From Linnemannia schmuckeri (lineage: Eukaryota > Mortierellomycota > Mortierellomycetes > Mortierellales > Mortierellaceae): 64,000 nt of DNA. Numbering within the stretch: position 1 is the stretch's first letter; every line of letters starts with the position of its first letter. The notes under the pieces were generated by a model. It ran no database searches. It saw only the letters and a program-made list of their open reading frames with translations, and had not been told where the DNA came from. Shown here in pieces: positions 1-11,816 of the stretch. The stretch lies in the NCBI GenBank assembly GCA_029449235.1, contig JANATG010000001.1, forward strand, positions 3,162,001 to 3,226,000, written 5' to 3'. Position numbers and translations under genes: made by a program.

Positions 1-1357
1 ATACTTTAGCGCTATGTCCGCATTGCGACTCGTAAGTCCTCATAAAACAGTCCGTCCCAAAAAGTAACACGTTCTTATACGCGTGTCTGTCAAGTAAAAA
101 TGTCTCTAACTTGTCCACATTGATATAGGGTGCGGATTTGTGCCATGTCATCTGCGATGAGGAAGCGGCAACAGCCATCAAGTCCTATTCTCCTGATTTG
201 ATTGTCCATCCCCATATCAAGATTCGTGCCGCGAATACTGCTCAGGACAAGAAGGCCTCGAATGAAATCTGGGCACGCACCTTTGATGAAATCAATTCGT
301 TGTTGAAGCGAGTCCATGTCCTTGTAGTTGGACCAGGTCTTTCAAGAGACAAGGGGATGCTCCAGACAGCCAAGCATGCCATTGAGGTCGCCAGGGAGCA
401 AGATATGCCCATTGTCATCGATGCTGTAAGTTTCTCTTTAAGAGTCTTTTTTATGAGAGTTGCGCTGTTGATACCGTGCGAGTTACCAATGATTGCTCAA
501 CCGGACATGGACATGAACAATAGGATGGCCTGTACCTCATTCAAAATGATCCCGAGATCATTAAAGGCTATAAGAAAGCAGTGATGACACCTAACCTGGT
601 CGAGTTTAAACGTCTTTGCGACGTCATGGTAAAGTCTCGAGAGAAAACTACCTTTAACGCACAAATATTACTATGGAAAGTGGTGACTTTTCAACTTATA
701 TTGCTCTTTATCACTACACGATAGAACGTCGATACTGAGGATGAAGAAGCTGAGCAGCCAGCTGTCCAACGTCTCTCCGAGGCACTTGGGGGTGTCATTG
801 TCATCCAAAAGGGGAAATCTGATGTCATTTCGGATGGCCAGAAAGGTGAGCGCGTCTAGCACACTCTTGCTACCATTTTCTAGCTCATTCCTACTTTTCT
901 ATTACTCTCAATGCAATACCGCAGTGCCATGCATACGTTACATCGCTGTTGATATCTTGTATCCCGCCAATGGAACAGGCTACTGACTGCGCTGCATGAA
1001 TGATGTTTTGTACATACTTGTTTTATAGTTCAAGCCGTCGATAACGAAGGTGGATTGAAACGATCAGGTGGTCAGGGCGATATCCTGACAGGACTGGTAG
1101 CGACCTCTTTGGCCTGGGGTCTGGCCTATGAGAAGGAAGTGTGGCAACACACCCATCCTGTCAAGCAAGAAGATGTTGCGATGACGGCTTGTTTTGGTGC
1201 TTGCGTGATTAACCGAGAGTGTTCTCGTCTTGCGTTTGAGAAGCACAAACGAGCCCTGCAATCGTCTGATGTCCTTGCTGAAATTGGGCCTTTCTTCCAT
1301 CTCTTTTACGAGAAGCCTCGTCAAAAGGCCACCTGGTCCGAAGCCATCTATGGATAA
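1..1357 (+). CDS. ATP-dependent (S)-NAD(P)H-hydrate dehydratase, 5' partial
   Basis: This enzyme repairs damaged hydrated NAD(P)H (NADHX/NADPHX) using ATP; it is the eukaryotic NAXD/CARKD family of ribokinase-like folds. Exons read as 2-31, 129-425, 524-628, 725-845 and 1029-1357, all joining in frame to a TAA stop. The first visible exon encodes YFSAMSALRL, which runs into GADLCHVICDEEAA after the intron, matching the family segment around the start of the substrate domain. Further family landmarks are SYSPDLIVHP, the segment NLVEFKRLCD, GGVIVIQKGKSDVISDG and the catalytic glycine-rich loop GGQGDILTG near the C-terminus. About 293 residues are visible; the N-terminal part lies outside the window. 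An AATAAA lies about 22 nt after the stop. It converges on the next gene with about 205 bp between stops. Family assignment is firm; the exact 5' exon is inferred. Confidence 0.92.
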
Positions 1358-1562
1358 GATCTGCTGGGCGGTACCATACAATAAAGTGTACACACACAAA
1401 GAACTGTTTGTTGTTGACCTTTACTCGCTCTGTCTGGTCTGAAAAAAACTATTGTACTGTACTATTATTTACAAGGATAAACGACTATTTAAATCGTAAG
1501 CTGGATGTTGTTTGTTTGTTGGTGCGCCATTCGCCCGCTTTGGTCAGCTTCTGAAAGAGTCC

Positions 1563-2054
1563 TTAGACGGCGATGGCGGTATGGTGGGCTTCATGAGCAG
1601 CATGGGTGGCGGCCTTTTTGCAGGACTTGCAAGAGTTTCCTTCGCGGGTACCCTTGGTGATAACGATGCATCGGTCGCAAACGGGGTTCTCGCACTTGTC
1701 ACACTGCATCAGATGCTCACGGTCCTCGTTGCACTTTTCGCAGATCGGTCCACAGCAATATTCTTCTCTGCAGCTGTCGCACACGACTCGAGGGCAGCTA
1801 ATTTGAAAAAAAGGGGGAGGGCAGAGAAGAGGCGGAGGTGTTAAGAGGGGAAGGGTGATTGATGATCGTGAGACAAATAACTATTGATTGAGTAGTAATT
1901 GGAAGATAGGGGACTTAGGAACGAGGAAGGATATTGAAGGGGAAAGGAGGAGAACTTACAAGCGGCAGGCTTCCTTCTCGCCAGTGGCGTGACGACCACA
2001 ACTGCAGTTCTTCTTGGCGATCTCGGCGGCGGCGGCGGCGTTTTTCTTACCCAT
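1563..2054 (-). CDS. Small cysteine-rich, probably zinc-binding protein
   Basis: Two exons (2054-1960 and 1797-1563) give a 109-residue protein. The N-terminus is MGKKNAAAAAEIAKK, an alanine/lysine-rich start produced by a GCC-type codon run. After it come many CxxC-type pairs: NCSCGRH, FCPRVVCDSC, EEYCCGPICEKC, QCDKCENPVCDRC and SCKSCKK. That spacing suggests two or three structural zinc sites, resembling B-box/FYVE-like or zinc-ribbon cross-brace folds, but I do not recognise a named family. The intron uses GTAAGT and TTAG borders and splits a Phe codon. It is divergent from the OLA1 gene and convergent with the NAXD gene. No function is assigned; RNA, protein or metal binding would all be possible. 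Confidence 0.72.
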
Positions 2055-2929
2055 GATGGATTAGGTGTATGTGTGTAGGGTAACGAGGTAAGGTCAGGGT
2101 AAGAGGGGTCGAGGACTTGGACGGAGGGGTTGAGATAAGGATGAGGGATACGAGACTGTAAGAGCCTTAGCGGGATGTGTTTGTTGATGAGGTTTCCAAG
2201 AAATGGCGAGCACTAGGTGCTTATATAGTCGATGGGCGGCATATCGGGACTTCTCCATTTGCACCATGACCCGTTCTGGATGTGGTCAGATGTCGGGTGA
2301 CAACCCTACAAGGACCGTGTCTCACATATCTTAGTGCGCACATATTGCAGCAGTTAGTATTGTACTTCAGGTCAGACTATTCAATGGGAAGAGAGGGAGG
2401 AGTAGCGTTGTGTTAGTGTGACAACTTCTTCCTCTTATTCGCGAAGAGAGAGAGAGAGAGAGAGGGAGAGAGGGATACGAAGGGAAAAGAAGATAAGTAG
2501 AGTGATGTGTGTTTTTGCCCCAGGAAATTGGAGTAAGGCCAATTTATGATTCATTCGCTTAAAGAGGATGTTTATTCATGCAACAGCCGGGAAGGAGGAT
2601 GGGTCTTGCTTCACATATACGGATACATAGGAGGTATAGAACCCTTAGAAGGAAACTTTGACATAGGCCTGGAAGTAACAACGACTGAACTCGCAGCTTG
2701 TGCACTGGGATAAACTTGTTCATCCATGTCGATCCAGGGAGATGCTCGCATTTGTTAATTGATATCTTGGTCGTACAGGCTCGTTTTTTTTTGCCTTCTT
2801 GAGACGATGTGCCTGAAGGCTGCCTGTCTGTGTGACTGCCAGCAGGGATCGCCTTGTTGACAAGCAAAGCCAAAGCGGAATCATCTTTACATTCTTTCAC
2901 TTCTTTCCAACCTCATTCAAAGCGGGGTG
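2055..2929. other. Divergent intergenic region
   Basis: This 0.9 kb separates two divergent genes and should hold both promoters. It includes an AG microsatellite near 2445-2474 and a TATATAG-like string near 2221. I see no convincing gene. Confidence 0.6.
2445..2474. repeat. (AG)n microsatellite
   Basis: A run of about ten AG dinucleotides is followed by an imperfect GGGAGAGAGGG tail. It lies between divergent genes. Confidence 0.9.
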
Positions 2930-4635
2930 ATGGCGTCGACAAGCATACGGTCATTCCTCGGAAGCAGGCTATGGGCACCTTGCAGTCGACTTCAACAGAA
3001 CATTCTTCCAGGACAGCCCGTGGGACAACGGCTTTTATTCTCGACAACCAGTCAGGTTACCTATGCTAAGCCTGTCTCTAAAAAGGGTAGTGCTGCCCCT
3101 GTCGAACCCAAAGCCCTCCTTGGTAGACCATCTAATAACCTCAAGAGTAAGTTGTGGATGATGGACAATGGACTGAGAGTACTCAGCTGATCAAAGATCT
3201 TTGACTGATCATTCTCGTCTTTGTGTACCTGCTATTGAAAACTAGTCGGAATCCTCGGGGTCCCTAATATTGGGTAAGAAAGCAAGAAATGCTATGGCTC
3301 AAAGTATCCAAGAATTGTGTGCAAGCCCTTCCGCTCACTGACAATGGAATACATGCGCTATTCATCCACATAGAAAGTCGACGTTCTTCAATGCGCTGAC
3401 AAACTCGTCGGTTCCCGCCGAGAATTTCCCCTTTTGCACGATCGATCCCTCGGAAGCCCGGGTAGTGGTCCCAGACGACCGAATGAACTGGCTCACAGCT
3501 CACTACAAGCCCCAAAAAGTAACACCGGCCTTCTTGACAGTCATCGATATTGCTGGATTGGTCCGCGGCGCATCCAAGGGTGAGGGTTTGGGAAACGCCT
3601 TCCTGTCTCATGTCCGTTCTGTTGATGCCCTATTCCATCTCTGTCGAGGATTCGAAGATTTGGGAGTCACTCATGTGGATGGATCGGTGGATGCTGTCAG
3701 GGATCTGGAAACCATTCACGACGAATTGTTGTTGAGCGATATGGATACTTTGAGTAAGGTCCATCAGGAATACGAAAAGGTTGCACAACGATTGGGGGCG
3801 GGCAAGACAGGAAACGCAGTCGAAAAGAAGAAGCGGGATGATTTTCCGACTATTGCAAAACTGTTGGCTTGGGTTGAGGACGGGAAAGATGTCCGGACGG
3901 GTGACTGGACCAACGAGGAGATTGAGGTCATCAACCAACAATACCTCTTGACCGCAAAACCCATGATCTACCTTGTCAACATTAGCGAACAAGATTACTT
4001 GGACTTGGCAAAGCAACCACACCCGGTGATCAAGAGGATTCAGGACTGGATTGATGTTCACCATCCGGGAGATCTGTTGATCCCCTTTTCGGGATCGTTC
4101 GAGAACCAGCTGTCGTTGTTTGAAGATGCCCCCGAGGAGAAGGAGATGGTGCTGGAGGATGCGTCGAAACAGGCCGGTGTCAAGATTACCTCCGCATTGC
4201 CCGAGATTATTGTCAAGGGGCGGGAAGCATTGAACTTACAGCAGTTCTTTACAGCAGGACCTGGGGAGGTTCGGTCGTGGACCACTCGTACCAACACTTT
4301 GGCCCCTCAGGCTGCTGGTGTCATCCATACTGACTTTGAGCGCGGCTTTATCATGGCCGAGGTAAGCCTTTTTTTTTTTTTTTTTTTTTTTTGAATTTGT
4401 ATTTGTTGCAGGGTATGTTGTTAGGATGAAGACTGACAAAGAATTGCTTATATGTATGACATGAAAAAACCAATTGTCAATCTAGGTGATGAAGATGGAC
4501 GATTTGAAGGAACTGGGCTCCGAGGCGGAAGTCAAGGCTGCGGGCAAGTACTACTCCAAGGGCAAGGATTATCAGGTTGAGGATGGCGATGTGATCTTTT
4601 TCAAATTCAACGTTACCAACAACAAGAAGAAGTAA
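2930..4635 (+). CDS. OLA1/YchF-family ATPase with probable mitochondrial leader
   Basis: Exons 2930-3146, 3246-3273, 3374-4361 and 4486-4635 encode 460 residues. The P-loop GVPNIGKST spans about residues 77-85 and is interrupted by two introns, one just before it and one inside it. Switch II is DIAGLVRGASKGEGLGNAFL. The G4 position reads NISE instead of NKxD, the hallmark of the OLA1/YchF family, which prefers ATP over GTP. A C-terminal TGS-like segment ends FFKFNVTNNKKK. Cytosolic OLA1 has only a short tail before the P-loop. Here about 70 residues precede it, starting MASTSIRSFLGSRLWAPCSR and poor in acidic residues, which looks like a mitochondrial presequence. The start at 2930 is the first in-frame ATG. 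Family members act in translation and stress control; mitochondrial location is inferred. Confidence 0.93.
4369..4392. repeat. T24 homopolymer inside OLA1 intron 3
   Basis: A run of 24 T begins seven nucleotides into the intron, directly after GTAAGCC. Confidence 0.95.
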
Positions 4636-5774
4636 AGTATGACATACCATCTACATGCTTACTTACTCATTGAGCAAAGAAAAAAAAGAAAGCGGAATGT
4701 CTGTGCTATTTTTCCCACACTGAGGTACTTCCTTGCTGAGAGGTATAAAACTGGTCATTCCACTTGACTGTCTGACAAAAAAAAAAAAAAAAAAAAACAG
4801 GCTCATAGTGGTGTTTACATAACAGAGGTGAGTGTGGGGAGAGAAATTTGCCAACATCGATTTTCTTTTTGGCTGCTGTGTGGGGGATGCATGAACAGCA
4901 TGACGAGCATGAAAGAAATAGGCAGAGCGAGAGGAATTGAAAGAATGAAGGCCAGTGCCCACGCATGGGTCTCTATTGTCGTTCCTCTTTTGCCTTGTCT
5001 TCTGCAAAAAAAGGAAAAATGAACGGTGCGGAGGAAGGAGAGAAGGAAGGAGGTGGTTCAAGATAGGTTGATAGAAAGAAGAGAGGATGGGCGAACACCC
5101 ACCCCCTTGTTCTTCGTCCGTTCGTTGTTTTGTGTCTCTTCATTCACCTTCTTCCCTCACCGTTCTTCTTTCCCACTCTCTTTGAATCCGACACATTGAC
5201 CATGTGGTCACCTGCCATATCTCTCTCCTTTTTTTTGTCTTCATTGTGCTCACTTCTTGCAACACAAACAAACCAAAACAAAAAAGGGTTGCGGTTCTTT
5301 GATATGATTCGTCAGTCCTCTTACTCTCTGTCTTCCCCCCTGGTTTTCCTAGTGTTCTGTTGGATTCGGATTGGACTGGACTGGGCTAAGGGCTGGGCTG
5401 GGCGTTTGTGTGTGAAAGTGTGAGTGTGTGTGTGCGTGTTCATCATTCAACTTCTCTTTTGAGGGTTCTCTTTCCCCTCTTCTCTTTTCTCTTCATCTTT
5501 CTTTTCTTCTTTTCTTCTCTTCTCATCTTCATATCCTCACTCTTTTACGTCTCTATTCACAACCACTACAATCGCCATAACCACAACGACAATAATAACG
5601 ACAAAGAAAGCCCGTGTCGTACCAATAAACTCATCGTATTGCTCACTTCCTGTCAACAACTCAGTCAGTCAGTCACTCGACACAGGACGCGAAACTCTAA
5701 CCCCCCACACATCCGTACAACCAGTCCCACTCACCAGCTCAAGCCCAAGCTCCAAGTCCTGAACAAAGAAAGCT
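4636..5774. other. Intergenic region with CT-rich leader of GID4
   Basis: It contains an A21 run (4777-4797) and, from about 5455 to 5545, a strongly CT-rich tract followed by a CA-rich leader up to the GID4 start. No gene was recognised. Confidence 0.6.
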
Positions 5775-7429
5775 ATGCCAGTCTTTACCCAGACGTGCCC
5801 CGCCGACCCCCTCGTCCTTGCTGACGAGAGTATGCTTGCTCTGGCCGCAACAGCAACTTGCACCTGTGGGGCTCTCTCCCTCTCTTCTGACGACGGAGGA
5901 GATTCAATAATGGACTCGGCTGACAACGAATACAACTACCATTCAATGGACAGCAATGTTGATGCTCATGCAGGCTCCTCACTGTTCATTCGCATTGACG
6001 GAATCCGCCACTGGACCACTTGCGCGCTGGCACTCTCGGCCACCAGCAACTTCAACCTCAACACTCTCACACCCGCACAACGTTCGATACTACTCCTCAA
6101 GCAACAGCAACAGCAACTGATTGCCGGTCTGGCGTTGCTTCGGAAACGGCAACCGTTGGGGATCTCAGGCGCGGGGGGAGCGACCGCAAGGAATGGAGGA
6201 TTGGGGTTGACGCATTGGCAACATTCTCCAAGAGAGAAGAAGGATCCCTTTGATGCTGTTCGTTTGAGACCCTCCAGGATTGCGCACTTGTATGCGGGCA
6301 GTCGGTTCCAGGGACGACAAAAGTCTGGTTCTAATAGTTATGAAGTCATGGTCGACATCAAGGTAAAGGAGAAAAAAAATGCTAAGTGAATACTGGGGAG
6401 AGTGTGGGATAGAGTGAGAAGATGGAGTCAAAAGGGAGTGAGAAGATGGAGTCAAAAGGGAGTGAGACGATTGCGATTGCATTTTGCCTTCCCATTTTTA
6501 CTGCTGTTCATGCAATAAAGACTAACCTGCTTACTTCTTGCTTTGTTCGCTGACACTGTCGTTTCTTCCCGTGATTACTAGGATGTCAATTTAAAGGATT
6601 CGTCATTATGTGGATACTTGCATATAAGAGGATTGACGGACGAGTACCCAGAGCTGACGACATTCTTTGATGCCGAGATCATCGGAAACGCGTATTCGTT
6701 CGTGACCAAGAAGTGGGATGCCAGCGCCAAAACCGACAAGGAGCACTGGGTAAGTGTCATCCAGGCAGGCAGGAATATCAGGATTGGTTGGGGCATGCTA
6801 TTCTCAACATATGAGGAGGAGGAAGAAGGCAGCGAACTGAAGCGGTACCTCTACTCCTTTCAATCGGAGAGTGGCGATATGAGATTAAAAAAAAAAAAGA
6901 CTCACGTAGAGTGCTTATTCCTTCCTATCTTACACAGACGCTGTTCAAGCCATTCGAGCCGATGTGCGATATATTCACGAACGACGACTTCAAATACGAT
7001 TTCCACAACAAAGATGTGATATTCATGCGATGGAAGGAGCATTTCCTAGTTCCGGATCATCGTGTCGAGGGTATCACGGGCGCCAGCTTTGCGGGCTTTT
7101 ATTATATCTGCTACAGCATGTCCAAGGGCGAGATCGAGGGTTACTACTACCACCAGTCCAGCGAAAAGTAAGTCTCTTTTTCTTGATTCTCCGTGCTGAC
7201 ACTACCTTGGGCCTATTGCTTTTCTCCCACGCAGCCAGCATATCCAAGATGGGCTCGAAGACATTTTTGGGTGCGAAGTGTTCGCAAAAAGAAAACGTCA
7301 TCTCAATGCGACTGAGACTCACACAGTCCCCCTTCTTTTTTGTTTCTTGACTTGCATAGGTTCCAGAAGCTGATGTTGAGTCATATCCAGGAGCGTCCAT
7401 CCTCGTTCGGATCCTTCGAGTTCCGTTAA
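5775..7429 (+). CDS. gid4: GID4/Vid24-like substrate receptor of the GID/CTLH ubiquitin ligase
   Basis: Exons 5775-6362, 6582-6749, 6938-7167 and 7360-7429 give 351 residues. GID4 recognises proline-type N-degrons and recruits gluconeogenic enzymes to the GID E3 ligase for degradation. The conserved beta-barrel starts near LYAGSRFQGRQKSGSNSYEV and continues through SSLCGYLHIRGLTDEYPELT, VIFMRWKEHFLVPDH, GITGASFAGFYYICYS and EGYYYHQSSEK, ending in SFEFR. All of these are signatures of the Vid24/GID4 family. The first 170 or so residues are non-conserved and include a short Gln run (QQQQQ) and Gly-rich patches, so they are probably disordered. A 24-bp tandem duplication lies in intron 1. The start is the first ATG opening this frame after a CT/CA-rich leader. 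Confidence 0.94.
6414..6461. repeat. 24-bp direct tandem repeat, two copies, in gid4 intron 1
   Basis: The unit starting GTGAGAAGATGGAGTC is present twice in direct succession, and a third copy begins for five bases. Confidence 0.9.
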
Positions 7430-9511
7430 CCCCCTTGTTTCCACCTTCCCTTTGCTTTCCTTGTCCTATTTCACACTACTTGAAGTTTTTTGTCCATACC
7501 TCCTTTTATATCCTCTGCCTGTTTCTCTTTCGCTTCTTTTACCTTTTGTATATATTTCTTTTTGATGCGAACGACTTTACTCTCCAAAAATCAAACCAAC
7601 AATAAACAATGTTTTTTTTTTAGTTCTCTCCATTTGTCCATTCTCGCCTTTGTCCATATTATGCTGGGGAAACAGGAGTTGTTTCTTGACAGCAGAGATA
7701 CTCCTGGTAGTTGACACAAAAGGAGAGAGATACTGAGGGGTGAAAAGAAAGGGGATTTGAGTAGGCGGGGAGAAAGAGAAGTGAACATGGCGTAGAAGGA
7801 GAGAGAGTTCAGGCACATACAAAAAAAGTGACAGAAAAGTAAGGTGACATTTTTGCCGGTTTCATACTCGAGCCCACACACAGCACCTTTTTTTTGGTTC
7901 AAGGAAAAAGAAGGTGAAGGATTGTTGGTAGGTTGAATTTACTGAATGCATAGACAAATGATAGTAGAGAAAGAAAGAACGAGAGGGCTTGGCTGTCTGA
8001 AGGAGGGATAACCTTTCTTGTAGAAGCAACAGTGCGTATTGTCAACAAAGACTGAGAACGTGACAGGAAGTGAGAATTGGCCTAGGCATAAACGGTAGAT
8101 GCGTTTTTGTTGTTTTGTCGCGCGCCGACCTTTTTTTTTTTTCCCTCCATCTTTGCGACGTTGCGATAAACAAAACATATTGGCCATACCTTTATCGTAA
8201 GCACGTCGGATGGCCTACTTTTTTTCTCCCAAGAGCACATCTCCCTCGTACAAGAACAAAAAAAAAAAGCGAACCTAGACCACGAATAGTAGAAATACAC
8301 CCGTTGGATCAACATTATCAGAACCCCCAACAGCCCTCAATTCATTGGATCCCCTTGAACAATTTTTGAGGCATTATTTTTGTTTGTTCATTGATCAAAA
8401 TTGCATTTCGAGTTTCTACGTATAAGGGTCCCTTTGAACGAAGGCATAGAAAGGCCTTTCCCCCCCTTGCCTTTAGCCTTTTAGCTGCAGCAAAACAGCC
8501 CCATCACCAGCAGGAACAGAAAGACAATACCATGCTATATCCAATTATTCTATTATTCTAGTCGATTGGCAACGCAGGTTTGCATTCTACCCTTTGTACC
8601 CTTTGGAGGACTTGTTCGCTGGACGGAAAAAGGATTAGGGCTGAGGACAACCTGTAGAGATGTGTATATCTGAAGGAAAGGTCAATCAGAAAGTGCGATG
8701 ACGACAGATGAACTTGAGAGCTCAACCAAAGAGCAGAGGTACATGGGAGTCCATGAAAAGCAGCAAAAGAGTTTGGCGAGGGCAGTGAGAGATAGGAAAA
8801 GGTGAAGTGAGAAGGGACTCCCAAAAGGGCGGAAAAAAAGTCAGGAGCGGTGTGTGTGTCCGCCTATGTGCCTGTGTGCATGTAGATAGATGAAAGAGGA
8901 AAGAAGGTTCTGGCGCATGACAAGGATTTTCCTTTTTGCGTTGGAAGGGAGCAAGATATATTTAATTACAAGGGCAAGGGCGCTGATTCGATTTTGAGGA
9001 TAGAAGACAATTTGCTTCGTCTTTGTTCGCTCGCGATGGATTTTCCGTTGACCAGAACTGTCTCTTTGTCCCTAGAGAAAGAATAGCAGTCAATTACTCT
9101 TGCCCATCCGCACATCCCTATATGGAGGGACTGTGGCTGTCTTCTTGTCCTTTATCCGCTTGAACCTTACTTCATACTCTTGTTATCCTGTTCGCCAATT
9201 GGTAGAACGAGGCAATTTGAAAGAACAACTTTGGCGAGAAAGACAGGTACAAAGGCCAGTTTATGCACACCTATAGTTGTTCCGGGGGTGATCAATCCAA
9301 GACTATCATAGCCCCCCATCTCGACCAGCTTGGCGTTTACTTTTTGAGAGAATAAATAGAGCAGTGTCCTCCACTCCTTTCCACTTCTTCATCAACGCAA
9401 CAATAACACCCTTTCATCTCAGTCCCCACCACACAGCTCTTTTCTCAGCTACCAACTCATAAACCAACCCTTCACTTCCCACCACCCCACACCCACCCAC
9501 ACACACGCATA
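7430..9511. other. Intergenic region, no gene recognised
   Basis: This 2.1 kb holds scattered A and T runs and only short frames without family similarity. The right end should contain the promoter of the CipC-like gene. Confidence 0.6.
9351..9358 (+). promoter_or_regulatory. Possible TATA element of CipC-like gene
   Basis: AATAAATA lies about 155 bp before the start codon and is followed by a C/A-rich leader. This is consensus only. Confidence 0.35.
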
Positions 9512-9802
9512 ATGTTCGGTTTCGGAGAGCACCACGAGGAGGTCTACGGATCCGAAGGCCACAAGTCATCCTGGTCGCACGAGCTGATTGCCGGAGCTGC
9601 CGCTTTTGAAGCCATGAAGTCTGTCGAGAACGGCCGTCCCGACGACAGGCACAAGTTGACCAAGGAGATCTTTGCTGGTCTGGCTGCCATGGAGGCCGAC
9701 AAGTTGTTTGAGACCAAGGGTTTGGATTTCCTCGATCGCGAGAGGGCTAAGCACCAGGCCAAGAAGAACGCTGAGCGCATCTACGAGGAGAGGTACGAGT
9801 AA
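9512..9802 (+). CDS. CipC-like DUF3759 stress-responsive protein
   Basis: This intronless gene encodes 96 residues. It resembles the fungal CipC/DUF3759 family, named from a concanamycin-induced protein of Aspergillus: small, soluble, highly expressed proteins of unknown mechanism. Recognisable features are the N-terminal MFGFGEHHEEVY, the SWSHELIAGAAAFEAMK segment, a second helical AGLAAMEADKLFE segment and a charged C-terminal helix rich in Glu, Arg and Lys. The two Ala-rich segments look like a helical repeat. The leader is C/A-rich and unstructured, and codon use favours C-ending codons, both consistent with strong expression. It lies just before two glutathione transferase genes on the same strand, which would suit a stress-response role, but joint regulation is only inferred. 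Confidence 0.88.
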   Translation: MFGFGEHHEEVYGSEGHKSSWSHELIAGAAAFEAMKSVENGRPDDRHKLTKEIFAGLAAMEADKLFETKGLDFLDRERAKHQAKKNAERIYEERYE

Positions 9803-10519
9803 ATGTCTCATTGTCGTTCGTGTTTAGTCCTCGGCTCATCAATGTCGTGTCCTTGTCCCTCCAAGTCTCTCTCCTCCAAGAAAATCTTCCACATCCCTTT
9901 GCTTTTTCTCCTTGAGCAACTCTATATCGCGGGAGCGGGCATCCTTGTCCACTCCGCAATTGTACCAAAAATATACTTTTCCTTGTAAATACAACGTTGT
10001 TTCCATGTCGTTGGTGATGCGGACTGACGGTGTCTAGAGTCACCCTTAACGGATTTGATTTGCAATCACAATGAAAGAGAAGGAAGCGAGAGAGAAAGAG
10101 AGATGGTTGAAGAGAAGTCTATATGTCGCCATTTTGTACCCTAGCATGATACGATGTATCGTCGAAGAAACAAGAAAGCAGTTTAGGAGGTGGTAAGTAT
10201 CTGCAACATTACGCACATTGCTCCACGAAGAGCAGGGGCGAGTTAGGAGAGGAGAAAGGGGTACGAAGCGGGAGTATGTCATTCATCAAAGGAATCATAT
10301 CAGTTTGGCTGAGAAATGAACAAAATGACAAATCGGACGAAAAAAAAATTGAGCACATACGTTTGTCAGCCGCGCATAATGTGCGATAAATAAAAGGGTA
10401 TGATCTGTTCGCTTTTCTGCTTCATTTTTCTTCATTTCATCTCTAGCATCATCAAGACAACCGTCACCAACAAACAACCACCAACCACCAACAACCCAAC
10501 AAACAACAACAAGGCAACA
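9803..10519. other. Intergenic region with GST1 promoter
   Basis: The right half holds the ATAAAAGG element at 10390 and a long CAA-rich leader. No further gene was seen. Confidence 0.6.
10390..10397 (+). promoter_or_regulatory. TATA-like ATAAAAGG of first GST gene
   Basis: The octamer lies 130 bp before the start codon. The same octamer lies 128 bp before the start of the paralogous gene at 12470, which supports a real core-promoter element. Confidence 0.55.
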
Positions 10520-11363
10520 ATGTCGCTCCAGAAATTGGTCCTCTACAACTACAAGTTCTGCCCCTTCGCCGCCCGTGCAGTCCTGGCCCTCGCCGAGACG
10601 AAGCAGCCTTACGAGAACGTCGAGATCGACCTCTCGGTCCCTCGTCCTGACTGGTACCTCAAAGACATCAATCCCTACGGTCAAGTCCCTGCTTTGAAGG
10701 TTAATGACAAGGATATCATCCTCGAGTCCCTCTTTGTCGCCGAATACATCGCCGACTTGCACCCCGAGTCTGGGTAAGCCCATCTTTTTTTTAAACCTTA
10801 TGCCGGATTGTGAACTGAACTTGTTCTTTTTTTGCCATTTTCCATGCACATCCTTCGAAATTCGATATTGTACTAACATTGTAGTCTCGCTGTTGCATAC
10901 GTTTGAACAAAATAGACTCTGGCCAACGGACGCATTGCAGCGTGCACAAACCCGCTACCTTATCCACCACTGGGGTACACACACCCAACCAGCCCTCCAT
11001 AAGGCTTCCTTCACCCTCGACCCCACCGACGCCCAACAACGCCACCAAGCCTTCATCGACCAACTCGAAAAAATCGACCACCTTCTCTGTTCCGCCCACA
11101 AGACATCTCAGCCCGGTCTTAATGGTGACGGACCGTTTTTCTTGGGCAGTCAATTCACCTTCGCGGATTTGGCGCTGGCGAGTTTCTTGACGAGAGTGCC
11201 CTTGGTGGAGGTTTATCAGAAGGGATTTGTGTTCCCGAAGGAGAACCCCAAGTTGAAGAGGTTCTTGGAGTGGTCAGACGCGGTTGTTAAACGGGAGACG
11301 GTTGTCAAGGCTTTGCCTAGTACTGAGGAGCTTGTCCCCATCTACAAGAAGTGGTTCAAGTAA
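10520..11363 (+). CDS. Omega-like glutathione S-transferase, copy 1
   Basis: Two exons (10520-10773, 10916-11363) encode 233 residues. The N-terminal thioredoxin-like domain has the motif FCPFAARA with Cys14 in the catalytic place, which points to the omega class, whose members use cysteine for thiol transfer or dehydroascorbate/glutathionyl reductions. The cis-proline segment is GQVPALKV and the glutathione-contacting segment is ILESLFVAEYI. The C-terminal helical domain contains FTFADLALASFL, the usual N-capping motif. The only intron lies after GG in a Gly codon, exactly as in the next gene. The leader is almost free of G and rich in CAA. This gene and copy 2 form a tandem pair on the same strand, 1.1 kb apart. 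Confidence 0.93.
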
Positions 11364-11785
11364 ACCAGCCACAGAGATCAACATCATTGCATTCACCCAG
11401 CATCTCGTCACTTAAGCATCTGAACTGTATATATCTCAAATCCCAAATAAAAAAAAGACAAGATTGATTGCCCCCCTTCTTTTTGGTCATAATCTCATTA
11501 CTTGTTGATGGACATATGGTGAGCTAGTTTAGCAGCCATGGCGCAGGAAGCCCTATTCATCACTGACAGGCGTAGTATCGCACATATGCAGCCTGAAGAA
11601 AGAAGTCGTGATGGGCACGCATTTATCTTGAGGGATGATCTTCAAAATGGACCATAAAAGCAATGCGCGTTGACGCGTAGATAAAAATGAAAACTTATAG
11701 TAGAACGTTCAATCGAATAAACCAAATCGCAAAAATAACCAGATAAATACCCTTCCCTCGCACTCTGATGGTCATTCTTTAATGC

Positions 11786-11816
<31 letters not shown>

